A stretch of 64,000 nt of DNA from Pontibacter vulgaris (GCF_022758145.1 NZ_JAJVDH010000003.1:496001-560000); one strand, 5' to 3'. Positions 27,536 through 37,011 are shown, counted from the first letter of the stretch. A program made the numbers and translations. The notes: a model not told the origin generated them from the letters alone.

Positions 27536-27580
27536 GGCGAGTATGGTTTATAGTTTGGTTAAAGTATGAAAATAAGAAAA

Positions 27581-27613
27581 AAGGGTGAACTGTCAGCTTA
27601 ACAATTCACCCTT
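27581..27613. terminator. Terminator after M19 dipeptidase gene
   Basis: AAGGGTGAA pairs with TTCACCCTT at 27605-27613. Further pairing (CTGT with ACAA, imperfect) may lengthen the stem. On the minus strand it follows the dipeptidase stop at 27646 by 33 bp, and its A-rich side gives the U-tract on that strand. Confidence 0.85.
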
Positions 27614-27645
27614 CCCGCTAATGATGCTATACTTCTACTTCAAAA

Positions 27646-28857
27646 TCAGCTTTTCTGTACTTTGGAATTCTCCCGGAACAGGCGTAAAAAGTTGCCGCCC
27701 AGAATCTTCTCAATATCTTTTTTGCTATAGCCTCTGGCCAGCAACTCTTTTGTTATCAGCGGCATATCTGCTACGCTATCCAACTGCTTTGGCGTTGACG
27801 TGATGCCATCAAAATCAGAGCCTAAACCTACATGGTCTACACCAACTAATTTTACTATATGGTCCAGGTGATCGAGCAGCAAAGCTAAAGGCGGGCGGAG
27901 GTCAGCGGCTTCCTGCGGATAAGCATTGGCAGCCCAAACGGCTATTTCATCCCGCGATTTATTGAGCTGTCGCAGAGAATCTATTTCAGCCTGATGCCTG
28001 GTCATGAACGCTTTCTGGCGCTTTTCAAAAGCAGGATCCAGGAAACCGGAGAAGAAGTTAAGGTGAATTACACCGCCGTTTTTACCCACAGCTTTTATCT
28101 GCTCGTCGTTCAGGTTACGAAAATGCGGATTAATGCCATGCACACAACTATGCGAAACAATTACAGGTTTTGTAGTGGTCTGGATTGCATCCCAGAAAGT
28201 CTGCTCACCAACGTGGCTTAGGTCCACCATCATTCCCAGCTCATTCATTCTTTGTACTACCTGCCTGCCAAAGTCGTTCAGCCCTTTTTTAGCGTTTGGC
28301 ACCGTACCTTCTGCTTCATCTTTGGCCGAACTTGCCCAGGAAGTAGAGTTGTTCCAGGTCAGGGTCATGTAGCGTGCGCCACGATTGTAAAGTTCATCGA
28401 GGTAACTGAGGTTATCCTCTATCATATGGCCGCCTTCCACACCAATCATGGCTGCCATCTTCTTCAGCTTCACGGTTTTTAATAATTCTTCCGGCGTTTT
28501 TACAACCACCATTTTATCCGGGTTGCGGGCCGCAATTGCATTCAGGGTATCGATCTGTAGTTTTGCAAAATTAAAGCCCCTGCCCATGCCATAGGTTTCG
28601 TCGCTCCACACCGAGAATATCTGCACATCTACCCCTCCCTTTTTAAAGCGCGCCAGGTCAGAGTGCGTTTTGCCGGTCAGATCTTTAGCAATGTCCAGCC
28701 CTTCCAAAACAGAAATCAGAACATCGTTATGGGTGTCTACCACAATGGCTTTCTCATGGAGTGTTTTGTAATTCTGTGCATTTGCAGCCACGTTGCCCAG
28801 TAAAAAAGCGCCAAACGCAAGACTGCCGGCAACCAAACCTTTATACTTCATATTCAA
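27646..28857 (-). CDS. M19 family membrane dipeptidase, exported
   Basis: This 403-aa protein has a signal peptide (cleavage after ANA-Q) and the renal-dipeptidase start VVDTHNDVL, with H43 and D45 as zinc ligands. MIGVEGGHMIEDN carries the bridging Glu, and VSHSCVHGINPHFRNLNDEQ and HVGLGSDFDG (with its later Asp) supply the remaining ligands and substrate contacts. It should hydrolyse dipeptides, including D-amino-acid-containing ones, in the periplasm. It has its own terminator and is followed by a PhzF gene. Confidence 0.94.
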   Translation of the reverse strand: MNMKYKGLVAGSLAFGAFLLGNVAANAQNYKTLHEKAIVVDTHNDVLISVLEGLDIAKDLTGKTHSDLARFKKGGVDVQIFSVWSDETYGMGRGFNFAKLQIDTLNAIAARNPDKMVVVKTPEELLKTVKLKKMAAMIGVEGGHMIEDNLSYLDELYNRGARYMTLTWNNSTSWASSAKDEAEGTVPNAKKGLNDFGRQVVQRMNELGMMVDLSHVGEQTFWDAIQTTTKPVIVSHSCVHGINPHFRNLNDEQIKAVGKNGGVIHLNFFSGFLDPAFEKRQKAFMTRHQAEIDSLRQLNKSRDEIAVWAANAYPQEAADLRPPLALLLDHLDHIVKLVGVDHVGLGSDFDGITSTPKQLDSVADMPLITKELLARGYSKKDIEKILGGNFLRLFRENSKVQKS

Positions 28858-29148
28858 GTTTTATAGCGTGATATCATTTAGTTAGGCAACAAAAGCGGCC
28901 TACGCATTAAATATAAGAAATCGAAAGTATAACTACTACTTAGGATGAAGTATGTAATACCCTATCTTTCCAAGATGGTCCTGTATAAGTCGTCGAAAAC
29001 AGTAATACCTTATTTGCCTTCACTTCCCAGGATAAATATTCTGCCATAAACTGCTCCGGCCCTACCATTACCTAAGAAAGTAGCTACTATACTACAAACT
29101 CCTGTTAGCTGTCCATCCCGATTAATACTTACCTGCTGCAGCAGCCTG

Positions 29149-30228
29149 TTATTTTATACTTTGAATGATATCGCCAGTATCTACAGTGGCGCGTTTTACC
29201 TTCTCCTTCTTATCTCCCATAAGGAAGTAAAAGTTACTGAAGTAAGATGGCAATCCTTCGGCTGCGTGATCTGTGCTGGTTCTTATCTCAAAGTGCAAGT
29301 GCGGGAAAAAAGAGCTGCCGGAAACACCAATCTGCCCTATTTGCTGCCCCTGCTGTACATTGTCGCCAACTTTAAGAGGTATGCTGCTTTGCTTCAGGTG
29401 CCCGTACATGCTAAGCTCTCCTTTGCTATGCTCCACTACTACATAGTTGCCGTAAAGCGCCAGCGCGTTTGTTTTCAAGCTGGGCACATCGAACTTCTTG
29501 TTATCAGGCTGATCGTTTCGTACTGCCACCACTTTACCTGCTGCCACCGCCTGCACTCCGGCGCCGTAGCCATACCAGTCTTCATCTGCTTTCCCATCCG
29601 ATTTATACTTTTTGTTCGCTGCATCCACCACTACAAAATCATAGGCATAGCGCATAAAATTGGAAGCAAGGCCTAATTCTTTAATCGGTGGAAATTCATA
29701 GTTGAAGCGGCGGTGGTGAGAAAGCTGGTCGTGGCCATCGTATACCAACAGCCTTTGCTTCAATGGAAGTATAAGCGCCGTTTTCTGCTTGTATGCCACA
29801 GGCTCTACAACTTTTTCTACTATCGTCTCCTGCCCTTTCGGACCAGAGAACACAAACTCATACTTTATAGTTTTAACAGGCAAGGCAGCCGGATAAGGCG
29901 GGAAAGGATTAAACAAAAGATGCCGCTCTGCACCGCTCCACTGCCGTACCGCGATGGTTTCTATACTTGGTGCTGTACCATTGTTATCTAAAAACTTTTG
30001 CTGCAACAACTGTCCTTTCGCATCATACACCGACATGGTTAGCTTGTCGAGTTGCAGAGAGTCCTGCGATTTATTTTCTATCACAAAATCAAAGTTGCAG
30101 ACTTGTTGCCCCCGCACCTGCTCTATCAATATTACATCAGGTTTTGCGCTGACAACTATCTTTTGCTGTGCTTTCATACTTAGTGCAACAAATAGCAGCA
30201 GCGTGAGTAGTATGTGTCTATCTCTCAT
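29149..30228 (-). CDS. M23 family peptidase (LytM domain), secreted
   Basis: This 359-aa protein has a signal peptide (MKAQQ site), an N-terminal beta-sandwich-like half (about residues 22-160) and a C-terminal LytM domain. The zinc motif appears as HHRRF near residue 183, YAYDF (Asp), YGHLK and HLHFE, in the usual HxxxD...HxH order. The Asp is further from the first His than in small LytM proteins. M23 enzymes cut peptidoglycan cross-bridges or other Gly-rich peptides in the periplasm. No neighbour suggests a more specific job. It lies alone, with 290 bp of gene-free DNA downstream. Confidence 0.88.
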   Translation of the reverse strand: MRDRHILLTLLLFVALSMKAQQKIVVSAKPDVILIEQVRGQQVCNFDFVIENKSQDSLQLDKLTMSVYDAKGQLLQQKFLDNNGTAPSIETIAVRQWSGAERHLLFNPFPPYPAALPVKTIKYEFVFSGPKGQETIVEKVVEPVAYKQKTALILPLKQRLLVYDGHDQLSHHRRFNYEFPPIKELGLASNFMRYAYDFVVVDAANKKYKSDGKADEDWYGYGAGVQAVAAGKVVAVRNDQPDNKKFDVPSLKTNALALYGNYVVVEHSKGELSMYGHLKQSSIPLKVGDNVQQGQQIGQIGVSGSSFFPHLHFEIRTSTDHAAEGLPSYFSNFYFLMGDKKEKVKRATVDTGDIIQSIK

Positions 30229-30403
30229 TATTAATTCTTTTTATTGATTTCTTTGGGTAAGCAATAAAGTTACTTAGCCATTTATATAATCTGGCAAAAA
30301 TTACAATTATTCATACAAATAATAATAAACAAAAAAGAGAAGATTTGAGAAACAGCAATCCGTTTTGCTGAAAATGGCCTCAGCAACTATTAAACAAAAA
30401 AGC

Positions 30404-30411
30404 TATATTTG
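30404..30411 (+). promoter_or_regulatory. -7 box upstream of ABC transporter operon
   Basis: TATATTTG at 30404-30411 matches TAnnTTTG exactly. No TTG is at the ideal distance upstream. It covers the TTG at 30409 that could open a longer frame, so translation should start downstream, at 30451. Confidence 0.5.
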
Positions 30412-30450
30412 TTTAGCCTGCTGTTGGGCGAACTCTTAACCAAGTATAAT

Positions 30451-31350
30451 TTGGCTATAGTCTTAAGTATAGAAAACCTCTCGAAGAAGTATGGTAGCCT
30501 GAAAGCGGTAGACCAATTAACACTTCAGGTAGAAGAAGGCAGCATTTATGGTTTGCTGGGGCCAAACGGCAGCGGAAAAACCACCACGCTTGGCATGGTG
30601 CTGGATGTGATACGGCCCGGTGACGGCAGTTTTTCTTGGTTCGGGAATGGCATCAGCAAAGAGACAAAGCAACGGGTTGGGGCTTTGCTCGAAACACCAA
30701 ATTTTTACCCCTACCTGAGTGCTAAGCAAAACCTACAGGTAGTAGCCGATATTAAAGGCGCGGATTACAGCAACATCAATAAGATGCTGGACCTGGTAGG
30801 TTTGGGAAGTCGTGGCAACTCCGCTTTTAAAGGTTTTTCGCTGGGCATGAAACAGCGCCTGGCTTTGGCCGCGGCCATGCTTAACGACCCTGAAGTGCTG
30901 GTGCTGGACGAGCCTACTAATGGCCTTGACCCGCAAGGCATAGCTGAAGTGCGCGACCTTATACTTCGTATTGCGGCACAAGGCAAAACCATTATACTTG
31001 CCAGCCACCTCCTGGACGAAGTAGAGAAAGTATGCACGCACGTTGCCGTATTGCAAAATGGCAAATTACTGGCCAGCGGCCCTGTAGCAGATATTCTGGC
31101 TGCAAATGAAAATGTCCTTATCAGTACTCCAGACACTGAGCGGGCGCTTGCGTTGCTGGCCCATCTGCCTTACGTAGCCAATTTCAGGCGCGAAAAAGAG
31201 TTTATTATACTTACCCTTCAGGAGGGCTATAACAGCACAGATATTAACCGCGATATGTTTGCGCAGAATATTGTGCTGTCGCAACTAATAGTGCGCCGCA
31301 AAAGCCTGGAAGCCCAGTTTCTGGAAATCATTAACACGGAATCAAAATGA
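30451..31350 (+). CDS. ABC transporter ATP-binding protein
   Basis: This protein of about 299 aa has Walker A GPNGSGKT, the ABC signature FSLGMKQRLALA, Walker B VLVLDEPTNGLD and the H-loop ASHLLDEV. This is the pattern of the drug/lipid-type ABC-2 exporter family. The start is TTG at 30451 (MAIVLSIENLSKKYG), because the longer frame from 30409 would begin inside the predicted -7 box. Its end overlaps the permease start by 4 bp (ATGA), showing translational coupling. The C-terminal 90 residues are a regulatory extension typical of CcmA/DrrA-like subunits. The exported substrate is unknown. Confidence 0.92.
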   Translation: MAIVLSIENLSKKYGSLKAVDQLTLQVEEGSIYGLLGPNGSGKTTTLGMVLDVIRPGDGSFSWFGNGISKETKQRVGALLETPNFYPYLSAKQNLQVVADIKGADYSNINKMLDLVGLGSRGNSAFKGFSLGMKQRLALAAAMLNDPEVLVLDEPTNGLDPQGIAEVRDLILRIAAQGKTIILASHLLDEVEKVCTHVAVLQNGKLLASGPVADILAANENVLISTPDTERALALLAHLPYVANFRREKEFIILTLQEGYNSTDINRDMFAQNIVLSQLIVRRKSLEAQFLEIINTESK

Positions 31351-32117
31351 ACTTACTACGCATAGAGTTTAGAAAAATATTCCCATACCGCACGTTCTGG
31401 GCAATACTTGGCATTTATACTTTGCTGTTAATCCTGATTGTGTATGCGAGCAGCAACATTACCATAAACGGACAAACGATGGGCAGTTCAACCTATCAGT
31501 TTCCGGGAATCTGGCAACGCCTTACCTTTATTGCCAGCTACTTTAACCTGCTGCTTGGTATACTTATAATTGTACTCGTATCGGATGAGTATAGCTTCCG
31601 TACTTTTCGCCAGCAAGTGATAGATGGCTTATCGCGTACCGAGCTGGTGAAGGCTAAATTTTATGTGGTACTGGCCATAGCTTCTTTCAGTACTATATTT
31701 CTGTTAGCACTGGGCTTATACTTTGGCTTGCTTTATAGTGCTACCAAAGGATTCGAAACGGTCGTCAGCCAGATCGATTTCCTCTCATATTATTTTGTGC
31801 AGTCGGTGGCCTATATGGTGCTGGCTTTGTTTTTCTGTATACTTATCCGGAAGAGTGGTTTAGCCATCATCGCGTTTATTGCCTACGCCAAAATAATAGA
31901 GCCATTACTGCATTTTGGCCTGGATGACAAGCTGGATAAATTTCTGCCTATGAAAGTGCTGTCGAGCCTTACGCCTATGCCCGGCCAGGAAATGCTGGAC
32001 CAGTTAACTACCCCGACTGATATGCTGACGCCACAATGGGCTGTGTTACCCGCGCTGGTTTATACTGGTTTGCTGTTACTGTTTTCTTATTTGATTTTGA
32101 AAATGCGTGATCTTTAA
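31347..32117 (+). CDS. ABC-2 type transporter permease
   Basis: This 256-aa integral membrane protein has about six hydrophobic segments and the ABC-2 opening LLRIEFRKIFPYRTFWAIL. Its cytoplasmic loop EYSFRTFRQQVIDGLSRTELVKAKF is the coupling helix that would contact the ATPase. It overlaps the ATP-binding gene by 4 bp and the two form a complete exporter as a dimer of each. Its stop is only 3 bp from the stop of the convergent gene at 32121. Confidence 0.9.
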   Translation: MNLLRIEFRKIFPYRTFWAILGIYTLLLILIVYASSNITINGQTMGSSTYQFPGIWQRLTFIASYFNLLLGILIIVLVSDEYSFRTFRQQVIDGLSRTELVKAKFYVVLAIASFSTIFLLALGLYFGLLYSATKGFETVVSQIDFLSYYFVQSVAYMVLALFFCILIRKSGLAIIAFIAYAKIIEPLLHFGLDDKLDKFLPMKVLSSLTPMPGQEMLDQLTTPTDMLTPQWAVLPALVYTGLLLLFSYLILKMRDL

Positions 32118-32120
32118 TGT

Positions 32121-32795
32121 TTACAAGCTGTTATAATAGTTAACTATAGTCGTTAGCTCATAAGGATCTTCGTAGCTCAGATCGTTATTCTTTACAAAAG
32201 CTTTAACCAGGTCCGATTTCTTACCAAAGAGAGCATGCAATTGCTTCCGCACATTTTTCAATGTCATAATATCACCATTGGGCAGCAGAGCGAAGTATGA
32301 AAAGCGGGGCTTCATTTCCGGATCGGAAGCTGAGGGTTCGTAATAAGTATCCAGAGATGCGAATCGGCGAATGGCACTGCGGCTGCTTCCCTTTTGTATA
32401 TTCGATTCGCGCATGATCAGGGTAATGGCTCCCTGGTTAAGCTGTTCAAAAAATGTGGGCTTTTTAAAATCGCTGCCTTCCTTGCCTAAATTCCAGTTAT
32501 ATGATCTGTAAAGATGCGGGCGGCCACTGGGTACTTCGTTTACAATAAAATAATCCACATTTACCGGTGATAAAGTGCTGGTATAACCTTCGTTGTGCTT
32601 AACTTCTATCACATCCTGGCTGCGGTGGTACGTTATGGCGCCAATCAGGCTATCGCCGTTAATGAGCATTACTTTACCAGAAGGCCACTCCTGCACGTCC
32701 GGGTTACTGCTAATCTGTGCTGTTACTAATCCGGGTATTATAAAAAACATAAGTACCGGCAGTCTCAATAGCCAGTATTTTAATACTCTCTTCAT
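32121..32795 (-). CDS. Secreted protein of unknown function
   Basis: This 224-aa protein has a signal peptide (cleavage around VTA-Q) and a mature part with VMLINGDSLIGAITYHRSQDVIEV, resembling a small beta-rich domain often seen in Bacteroidota exported proteins of unknown role. The C-terminal half is helical and charged (KKSDLVKAFVKNND). No catalytic motif is visible. It is convergent with, and almost touches, the ABC permease gene. Confidence 0.6.
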   Translation of the reverse strand: MKRVLKYWLLRLPVLMFFIIPGLVTAQISSNPDVQEWPSGKVMLINGDSLIGAITYHRSQDVIEVKHNEGYTSTLSPVNVDYFIVNEVPSGRPHLYRSYNWNLGKEGSDFKKPTFFEQLNQGAITLIMRESNIQKGSSRSAIRRFASLDTYYEPSASDPEMKPRFSYFALLPNGDIMTLKNVRKQLHALFGKKSDLVKAFVKNNDLSYEDPYELTTIVNYYNSL

Positions 32796-33130
32796 AGACT
32801 TTTATAATTTAAGATAAGGATGAACGCCTCTTAAACAACATCACACTTTAAGCACAGTAAATCAACGCATTAATGCACATTGGTGGCAATCCTATATATC
32901 TTAAAATCAGAATTTTGTTGCCTATATAGTTCAATTTAACCAGTGTTTATACATAAAATATAATCGGTTTGAATTTCAATAGCAGTTATTTCAAATAAGT
33001 TTTCTTTTACATGACTTAATGAAAGACCGAATATTGTCTCTTTATTAAGTCTGGAGGGTTTAAAAACAAAACACCTGCACCATTGCCTGAAAGCAATGGT
33101 GCAGGTGTTCCTGATATATTAAAATTATAC
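32796..33130. other. 335-bp AT-rich intergenic region
   Basis: No gene is seen. The right end has the ribBA terminator. A 39-nt hairpin (33013-33051, GACTTAAT with ATTAAGTC and inner pairing) lies just beyond that terminator and is of unknown function. The left end should hold the promoter of the minus-strand secreted-protein gene. Confidence 0.45.
33070..33109. terminator. Strong terminator after ribBA
   Basis: AACACCTGCACCATTGC pairs perfectly with its complement at 33093-33109 (17 bp, 6-nt loop). It lies 22 bp beyond the ribBA stop on the minus strand, followed there by T residues. Confidence 0.93.
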
Positions 33131-34360
33131 TTAGTCCTTCAGGATATTGTGACCAAGTTTATCGCGCTTTGTGGTTAGGTATTTCTGATTGTGCTCGTTA
33201 GGGGCTATTTCATTAGGCACATTATCAACCACTTCCAGTCCATAACCTATCAGGCCGGTTCGCTTTCTTGGATTGTTTGTAATGAGCTTCATTTTAGTAA
33301 CACCAAGGTCGCGAAGAATTTGAGCACCAACGCCATAATCACGGTTATCCATATCAAAGCCAAGTTTCAGGTTAGCCTCAACGGTATCCAGTCCCTGCTC
33401 CTGTAATTTATAGGCCTTCAACTTATTAATAAGGCCAATACCACGGCCTTCCTGGTTCATGTACACAATTACTCCTTTGCCTTCGCGCTCAATCATACGC
33501 ATAGCTTCATGTAACTGAGGACCGCAATCGCAACGGCAAGAGCCGAAAATATCGCCGGTTACGCAAGACGAATGCACCCGTACCAATACAGGCTCGCCCG
33601 GCTCCCAGGTACCTTTTACCAAAGCCAGATGCTTGGCACCATTACTGCGTTGCGTAAAGGCATACAAATCAAACGTACCAAAATCGGTTGGCAACTGTAC
33701 TGCAATTTCACGCTCTATCAGGCTTTCCTTTTTAAGGCGGTATTCTATAAGGTCTTTTATAGAGATCAGTTTAAGGTCGAAACGTTCGGCAACTTTCACC
33801 AGGTCTGGCAGTCGGGCCATAGTACCGTCTTCGTTCATGATCTCGATAAGTACACCAGCAGGCGCAAGCCCTGCCAGTTGTGCCAGGTCAACGGCAGCTT
33901 CGGTATGACCGGCACGTCTTAACACGCCTTCTTTCTTGGCTTTAAGCGGAAAAATATGGCCCGGTTTTCCAAGCGAGTGCGGATCTGTTGTAGGGTCTAC
34001 AAGGGCCTGTATGGTTTTGGCACGATCAGAAGCTGAAATACCGGTAGTACAGCCATGCCCGATCAGGTCTACTGACACTGTAAAAGGCGTAGCGTGAAGC
34101 GCAGTGTTGCGGCCAACCATCAGCTCCAGGCCAAGCTCATCGCAACGCTCTTCTGTTAGGGGGCAGCAAATAAGGCCGCGGCCATGCGTAGCCATAAAGT
34201 TGATGATCTCGGGTGTTACCTTTTCGGCAGCACAAATAAAATCGCCTTCATTTTCGCGGTCATCATCATCTACCACAATAATGATTTTACCCTGACGGAT
34301 ATCCTCAATGGCGGACTCTATTGAATCAAGTTTTATGGGTTCTGTTTGTGTAGTATCCAT
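33131..34360 (-). CDS. ribBA: Bifunctional riboflavin enzyme RibBA
   Basis: This 409-aa fusion makes two riboflavin precursors. The N-terminal DHBP synthase (RibB, residues 1-205) has the acidic metal-binding loop [10 protein letters not shown] at 31-40 and HGCTTGISA. The C-terminal GTP cyclohydrolase II (RibA, from about 215) has zinc ligands C266, C277 and C279 ([16 protein letters not shown]) and the active-site loop NQEGRGIGL. The two reactions give 3,4-dihydroxy-2-butanone 4-phosphate and the pyrimidine intermediate. No FMN-riboswitch pattern is seen upstream. A TAGATTTG -7 box lies 65 bp before the ATG. Confidence 0.98.
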   Translation of the reverse strand: MDTTQTEPIKLDSIESAIEDIRQGKIIIVVDDDDRENEGDFICAAEKVTPEIINFMATHGRGLICCPLTEERCDELGLELMVGRNTALHATPFTVSVDLIGHGCTTGISASDRAKTIQALVDPTTDPHSLGKPGHIFPLKAKKEGVLRRAGHTEAAVDLAQLAGLAPAGVLIEIMNEDGTMARLPDLVKVAERFDLKLISIKDLIEYRLKKESLIEREIAVQLPTDFGTFDLYAFTQRSNGAKHLALVKGTWEPGEPVLVRVHSSCVTGDIFGSCRCDCGPQLHEAMRMIEREGKGVIVYMNQEGRGIGLINKLKAYKLQEQGLDTVEANLKLGFDMDNRDYGVGAQILRDLGVTKMKLITNNPRKRTGLIGYGLEVVDNVPNEIAPNEHNQKYLTTKRDKLGHNILKD

Positions 34361-34424
34361 TTCTATGTTCTTATACTTGTTTCAGCTTTTGGCCACAAGT
34401 TTTAATGTTTAGCTAACTGCGATA

Positions 34425-34432
34425 CAAATCTA
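34425..34432 (-). promoter_or_regulatory. -7 box of ribBA
   Basis: On the minus strand TAGATTTG (TAnnTTTG) lies 65 bp upstream of the ATG. A TTG at 34447-34449 is only 14 bp away, so the -33 element is uncertain. Confidence 0.4.
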
Positions 34433-34627
34433 AAAAGTTTATGTCGCAATCCCGTTTTATTTGGATAACACTTTAGCAAGAGGTTTAGTTGAATTGAGGA
34501 ATAGTTAGTAGATTTTGCATGGGATTTTATACTTCTATGCGCTCCTTATTGTGTAATGGTGCTTTTAATTGCCACTATTTCTGTTATCTCGGTGGTATGA
34601 GAGATCTGAATCTGCTAAAGTATAAAC

Positions 34628-34665
34628 CCACCCCTGCCCCCTCCAAGGAGGGGAATTTCTGCTAT
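34628..34665 (+). repeat. REP-like palindrome, CCCCTCC-GGAGGGG family
   Basis: CACCCCTGCCCCCTCC is followed by AAGGAGGGGAATTTC. The core CCCCTCC/GGAGGGG (34638-34653) forms a hairpin. Related units are at 56551-56581 and, decayed, at 20010-20044 and 40528-40551. It is directly preceded by AAAGTATAAA. Confidence 0.7.
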
Positions 34666-34708
34666 AGCTGTAGTTGAAAGTATACTTTTATAGTTACAAA
34701 CCTCGCGC

Positions 34709-34728
34709 GGACAGGTCGCGACCTATCC
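34709..34728 (+). repeat. 20-bp near-palindrome around GGTCGCGACC
   Basis: GGACAGGTCGCGACCTATCC is palindromic except for one pair, and is followed by CTACA. It is a single intergenic copy resembling dispersed palindromic repeats. I see no second copy in the window. Confidence 0.5.
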
Positions 34729-34761
34729 CTACAAATCACTTGCTTCCAGTTGCATAACTGC

Positions 34762-34906
34762 TAAGAAAGCAGTGTTCTTTCCAGTCCTTGGGTTGAGCGC
34801 CTTCTATTGTTGCGGTGCCCGCAAGGGAAGCCCGCAGCGGAGCGAGGAGCAGCGTCAATAGACAGTGCGATGCCAAAGGACGAGCCCTCGCGGGCTTGGA
34901 GCGAGC
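34762..34906 (-). repeat. GC-rich repeat, left copy flanking dnaG
   Basis: The last 27 bases (34880-34906) are the exact reverse complement of 37219-37245, whose core reads GCTCGCTCCAAGCCCGCGAG. The preceding 115 bases align more loosely with 37246-37370, sharing GCTCCGC, GGGCACCG and AAGGCGC in the same order. The copies are inverted around dnaG. Confidence 0.75.
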
Positions 34907-34999
34907 CAAAGTATAAATTGAAACAATAGGTAAGCAAGGCTAAAGATAAAAGTATAGCCTGTTTACCAGTAGAAGACAACTAAACTTTGAAATAGTATC

Positions 35000-35025
35000 A
35001 GACTTCTCTTTCGTTGAAATGACAA
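35000..35025 (-). repeat. Decayed REP-like unit (reverse orientation)
   Basis: AGACTTCTC followed by CGTTGAAATGACA resembles the reverse form of the TGTCATTTCGA...GAGAAATCT unit at 56591. It lies 27 bp beyond the dnaG stop. Confidence 0.5.
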
Positions 35026-35051
35026 ACTACCATTTGAATTGAAAAAAGCAC

Positions 35052-36989
35052 TTACTTAAACACTACAATCCCTAACATATCCCCCATTTGCTTATGGAGT
35101 TTCTTTAGGCTCATTACGTAAGTTATCTGGGTAATTTGCTCCTGCGGGTCAGTTACAAGTTTTAATTTACCGGCTTCTATGTTTACAACACTCTCCAGGT
35201 AGCGGAACTTCAGGCGTAAAACAGCGCGCTCGGTACCATAAGGCAAAAGATCCGACTCATGCGGTACATATATCTGATGGGTAGCCCAGTTAGGACTTAG
35301 TTCGTAAGGGTCCGAGAGCAGGTTAGTAGTTTCGGTACGTATTTCGTTATCCGGGTAATTAATAAAATCATCCGCTGACGGAAGTATACCCTGATTAAGC
35401 TTGTCTTTTACAATTTCTACCAGCCGGCGGTAAATCGGGGTCTGGAATTCGATATCTTCTAATTGCTCCAGAATATAATGGCTGGTTGTAATGCCATCTT
35501 CCAGTAAGCGGTCGGGGTAGCTAAGCAGCATGCGCACAATTTCGCGTTCGTAACGCTTAAGGGCATCATTTTCATTGGTATCAGTTTCATACTCCGCCGC
35601 CTCAGCAGCTAAAGCCGCCTGCTCATAATCAAAGTAATCTTCTTCGGGGCTGCCAGTTTTGGGCTGTTGCTGCTGCTGGCGCCCCTGTAACTGCATTTTA
35701 TTGTATTCCGAGATCAGCAGTTGCTCATCTATATCAAAAATCAGGCTACAGCTCTGGAAGAATACAGTACGCTTGATTGAATCCGGTATCTTGGCAATAG
35801 ACGTAACGATCTCACGTATGGCTTCGGCTTTCTTAACCGGGTTTCCTTGCGCTTCGGCAGCATACAGGCTGGTTTTGAAAGAGATAAAATCCTGTGAATG
35901 CTCACGGACATACTTTTTAAAAGCCTCATCCCCAACCTTTTGTATGTAAGAGTCAGGGTCATCGCCTTCCGGAAACGTAACTACATTCACGTTCAGGCCA
36001 TTTTCCAGGATCAGGTCGATACCACGCAACGAAGCTTTTACGCCTGCCGCATCGCCATCATACAGTACCGTAATGTTTTGGGTATAGCGTGCAATTAATT
36101 TGATCTGCCCTTCTGTAAGCGAAGTACCCGAAGAAGCTACCACATTCTCGATGCCGCCCTGGTGCAGCGAGATCACATCCAGATAACCCTCTACCAGGTA
36201 GCAAAGATCCTGCATACGCATCGCCTGTTTCGCCTGAAACAAACCATACAGCACATTACTTTTGTGGTAAATATCCGACTCAGGTGAGTTAAGATATTTA
36301 GGACTTTTCTTGTCGTTTGATTTTAAGGTACGCGCCCCAAAGCCAACCACACGGCCCGAAACGTTATGGATCGGAAACATGACACGTGCCCGGAAACGAT
36401 CGTATCGCTTATCGTCTTTAACTATGGTAAGACCGGTAGCCTCCAGGTATTGCTGCTTATAACCGGCCTTTAATGCGGCATCCGTAAAATCAGACCATCC
36501 GTCTAAACTATAGCCCAGCTCAAATTTACGTATGGTGTTGCCGCTGATGCCGCGCTCTTTCAGGTATGCCTGCCCAATTCCGCCCTGCTCGTGTTGCGTC
36601 AGGTTTTGCTGGTAATGCTTATTAGCGAAATCAGAAACAATAAAAAGGCTATCGCGGTCGCTTTGCTCTTTTGCATACTCCGGGTTTGCCTGCTCTTCCG
36701 GCACTTCAATGCCATACTTTTTGGCCAGGTACTTAAGCGCTTCCGGAAAGCTGGTGCCCTCCACATCCATGATAAACTGCACCGAGTTACCCGCCTTGCC
36801 GCAACCAAAGCACTTGTAAATACCTTTAGCAGGCGATACAGAAAAAGAAGGTGATTTCTCGTGGTGAAAGGGGCAGCACGCCCACATGTTCTGTCCCTTT
36901 TTCTTGAGCGACACAAAATCACCCACTACCTCTACTATATCAGCCTGGGCAATAATCTGGTCAACGGTTTCTTTGGGTATCAGCGACAT
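35052..36989 (-). CDS. dnaG: DNA primase DnaG
   Basis: This 645-aa primase has the CHC2 zinc site C39-x2-H42...C60-x2-C63 in CCPFHHEKSPSF and YKCFGCGKAGN. The catalytic core follows, with the RNA-polymerase-like domain (FRARVMFPIHNVSGRVVGFGARTL) and the Toprim residues E266 (LVEGYLDV) and D310/D312 (VLYDGDAAG). A glutamine-rich linker near residue 430 leads to the C-terminal helicase-interaction domain. It makes RNA primers at replication forks. The gene is alone, not in an rpsU-dnaG-rpoD operon, and is flanked on both sides by inverted copies of a GC-rich repeat. A TATCTTTG -7 box lies 23 bp upstream. Confidence 0.98.
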   Translation of the reverse strand: MSLIPKETVDQIIAQADIVEVVGDFVSLKKKGQNMWACCPFHHEKSPSFSVSPAKGIYKCFGCGKAGNSVQFIMDVEGTSFPEALKYLAKKYGIEVPEEQANPEYAKEQSDRDSLFIVSDFANKHYQQNLTQHEQGGIGQAYLKERGISGNTIRKFELGYSLDGWSDFTDAALKAGYKQQYLEATGLTIVKDDKRYDRFRARVMFPIHNVSGRVVGFGARTLKSNDKKSPKYLNSPESDIYHKSNVLYGLFQAKQAMRMQDLCYLVEGYLDVISLHQGGIENVVASSGTSLTEGQIKLIARYTQNITVLYDGDAAGVKASLRGIDLILENGLNVNVVTFPEGDDPDSYIQKVGDEAFKKYVREHSQDFISFKTSLYAAEAQGNPVKKAEAIREIVTSIAKIPDSIKRTVFFQSCSLIFDIDEQLLISEYNKMQLQGRQQQQQPKTGSPEEDYFDYEQAALAAEAAEYETDTNENDALKRYEREIVRMLLSYPDRLLEDGITTSHYILEQLEDIEFQTPIYRRLVEIVKDKLNQGILPSADDFINYPDNEIRTETTNLLSDPYELSPNWATHQIYVPHESDLLPYGTERAVLRLKFRYLESVVNIEAGKLKLVTDPQEQITQITYVMSLKKLHKQMGDMLGIVVFK

Positions 36990-37011
36990 GGAAGTATACT
37001 TTGAGGAATTA

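Larger units (their letters stand above)
34361..35051. other. 691-bp intergenic region packed with REP-like repeats
   Basis: This gene-free stretch between ribBA and dnaG carries the ribBA promoter at its left end and then at least four distinct repeat units (detailed separately). It also contains several AAGTATAA/TTATACTT copies. GC content swings sharply between the AT-rich spacers and GC-rich repeats. Confidence 0.75.

Noticed and set aside
33013-33051. A small RNA or second terminator beyond the ribBA terminator
   Set aside because: The hairpin is AT-rich and imperfect with no promoter or U-tract; kept only as a note in the intergenic entry.
34361-34500. An FMN riboswitch before ribBA
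   Set aside because: None of the conserved stretches of the RFN element is visible on the minus strand in the leader.
34761-34979. A 72-aa minus-strand open frame between ribBA and dnaG
   Set aside because: It lies entirely over the GC-rich repeat and flank. Its composition reflects the repeat and it lacks any domain, so it is not counted as a gene.
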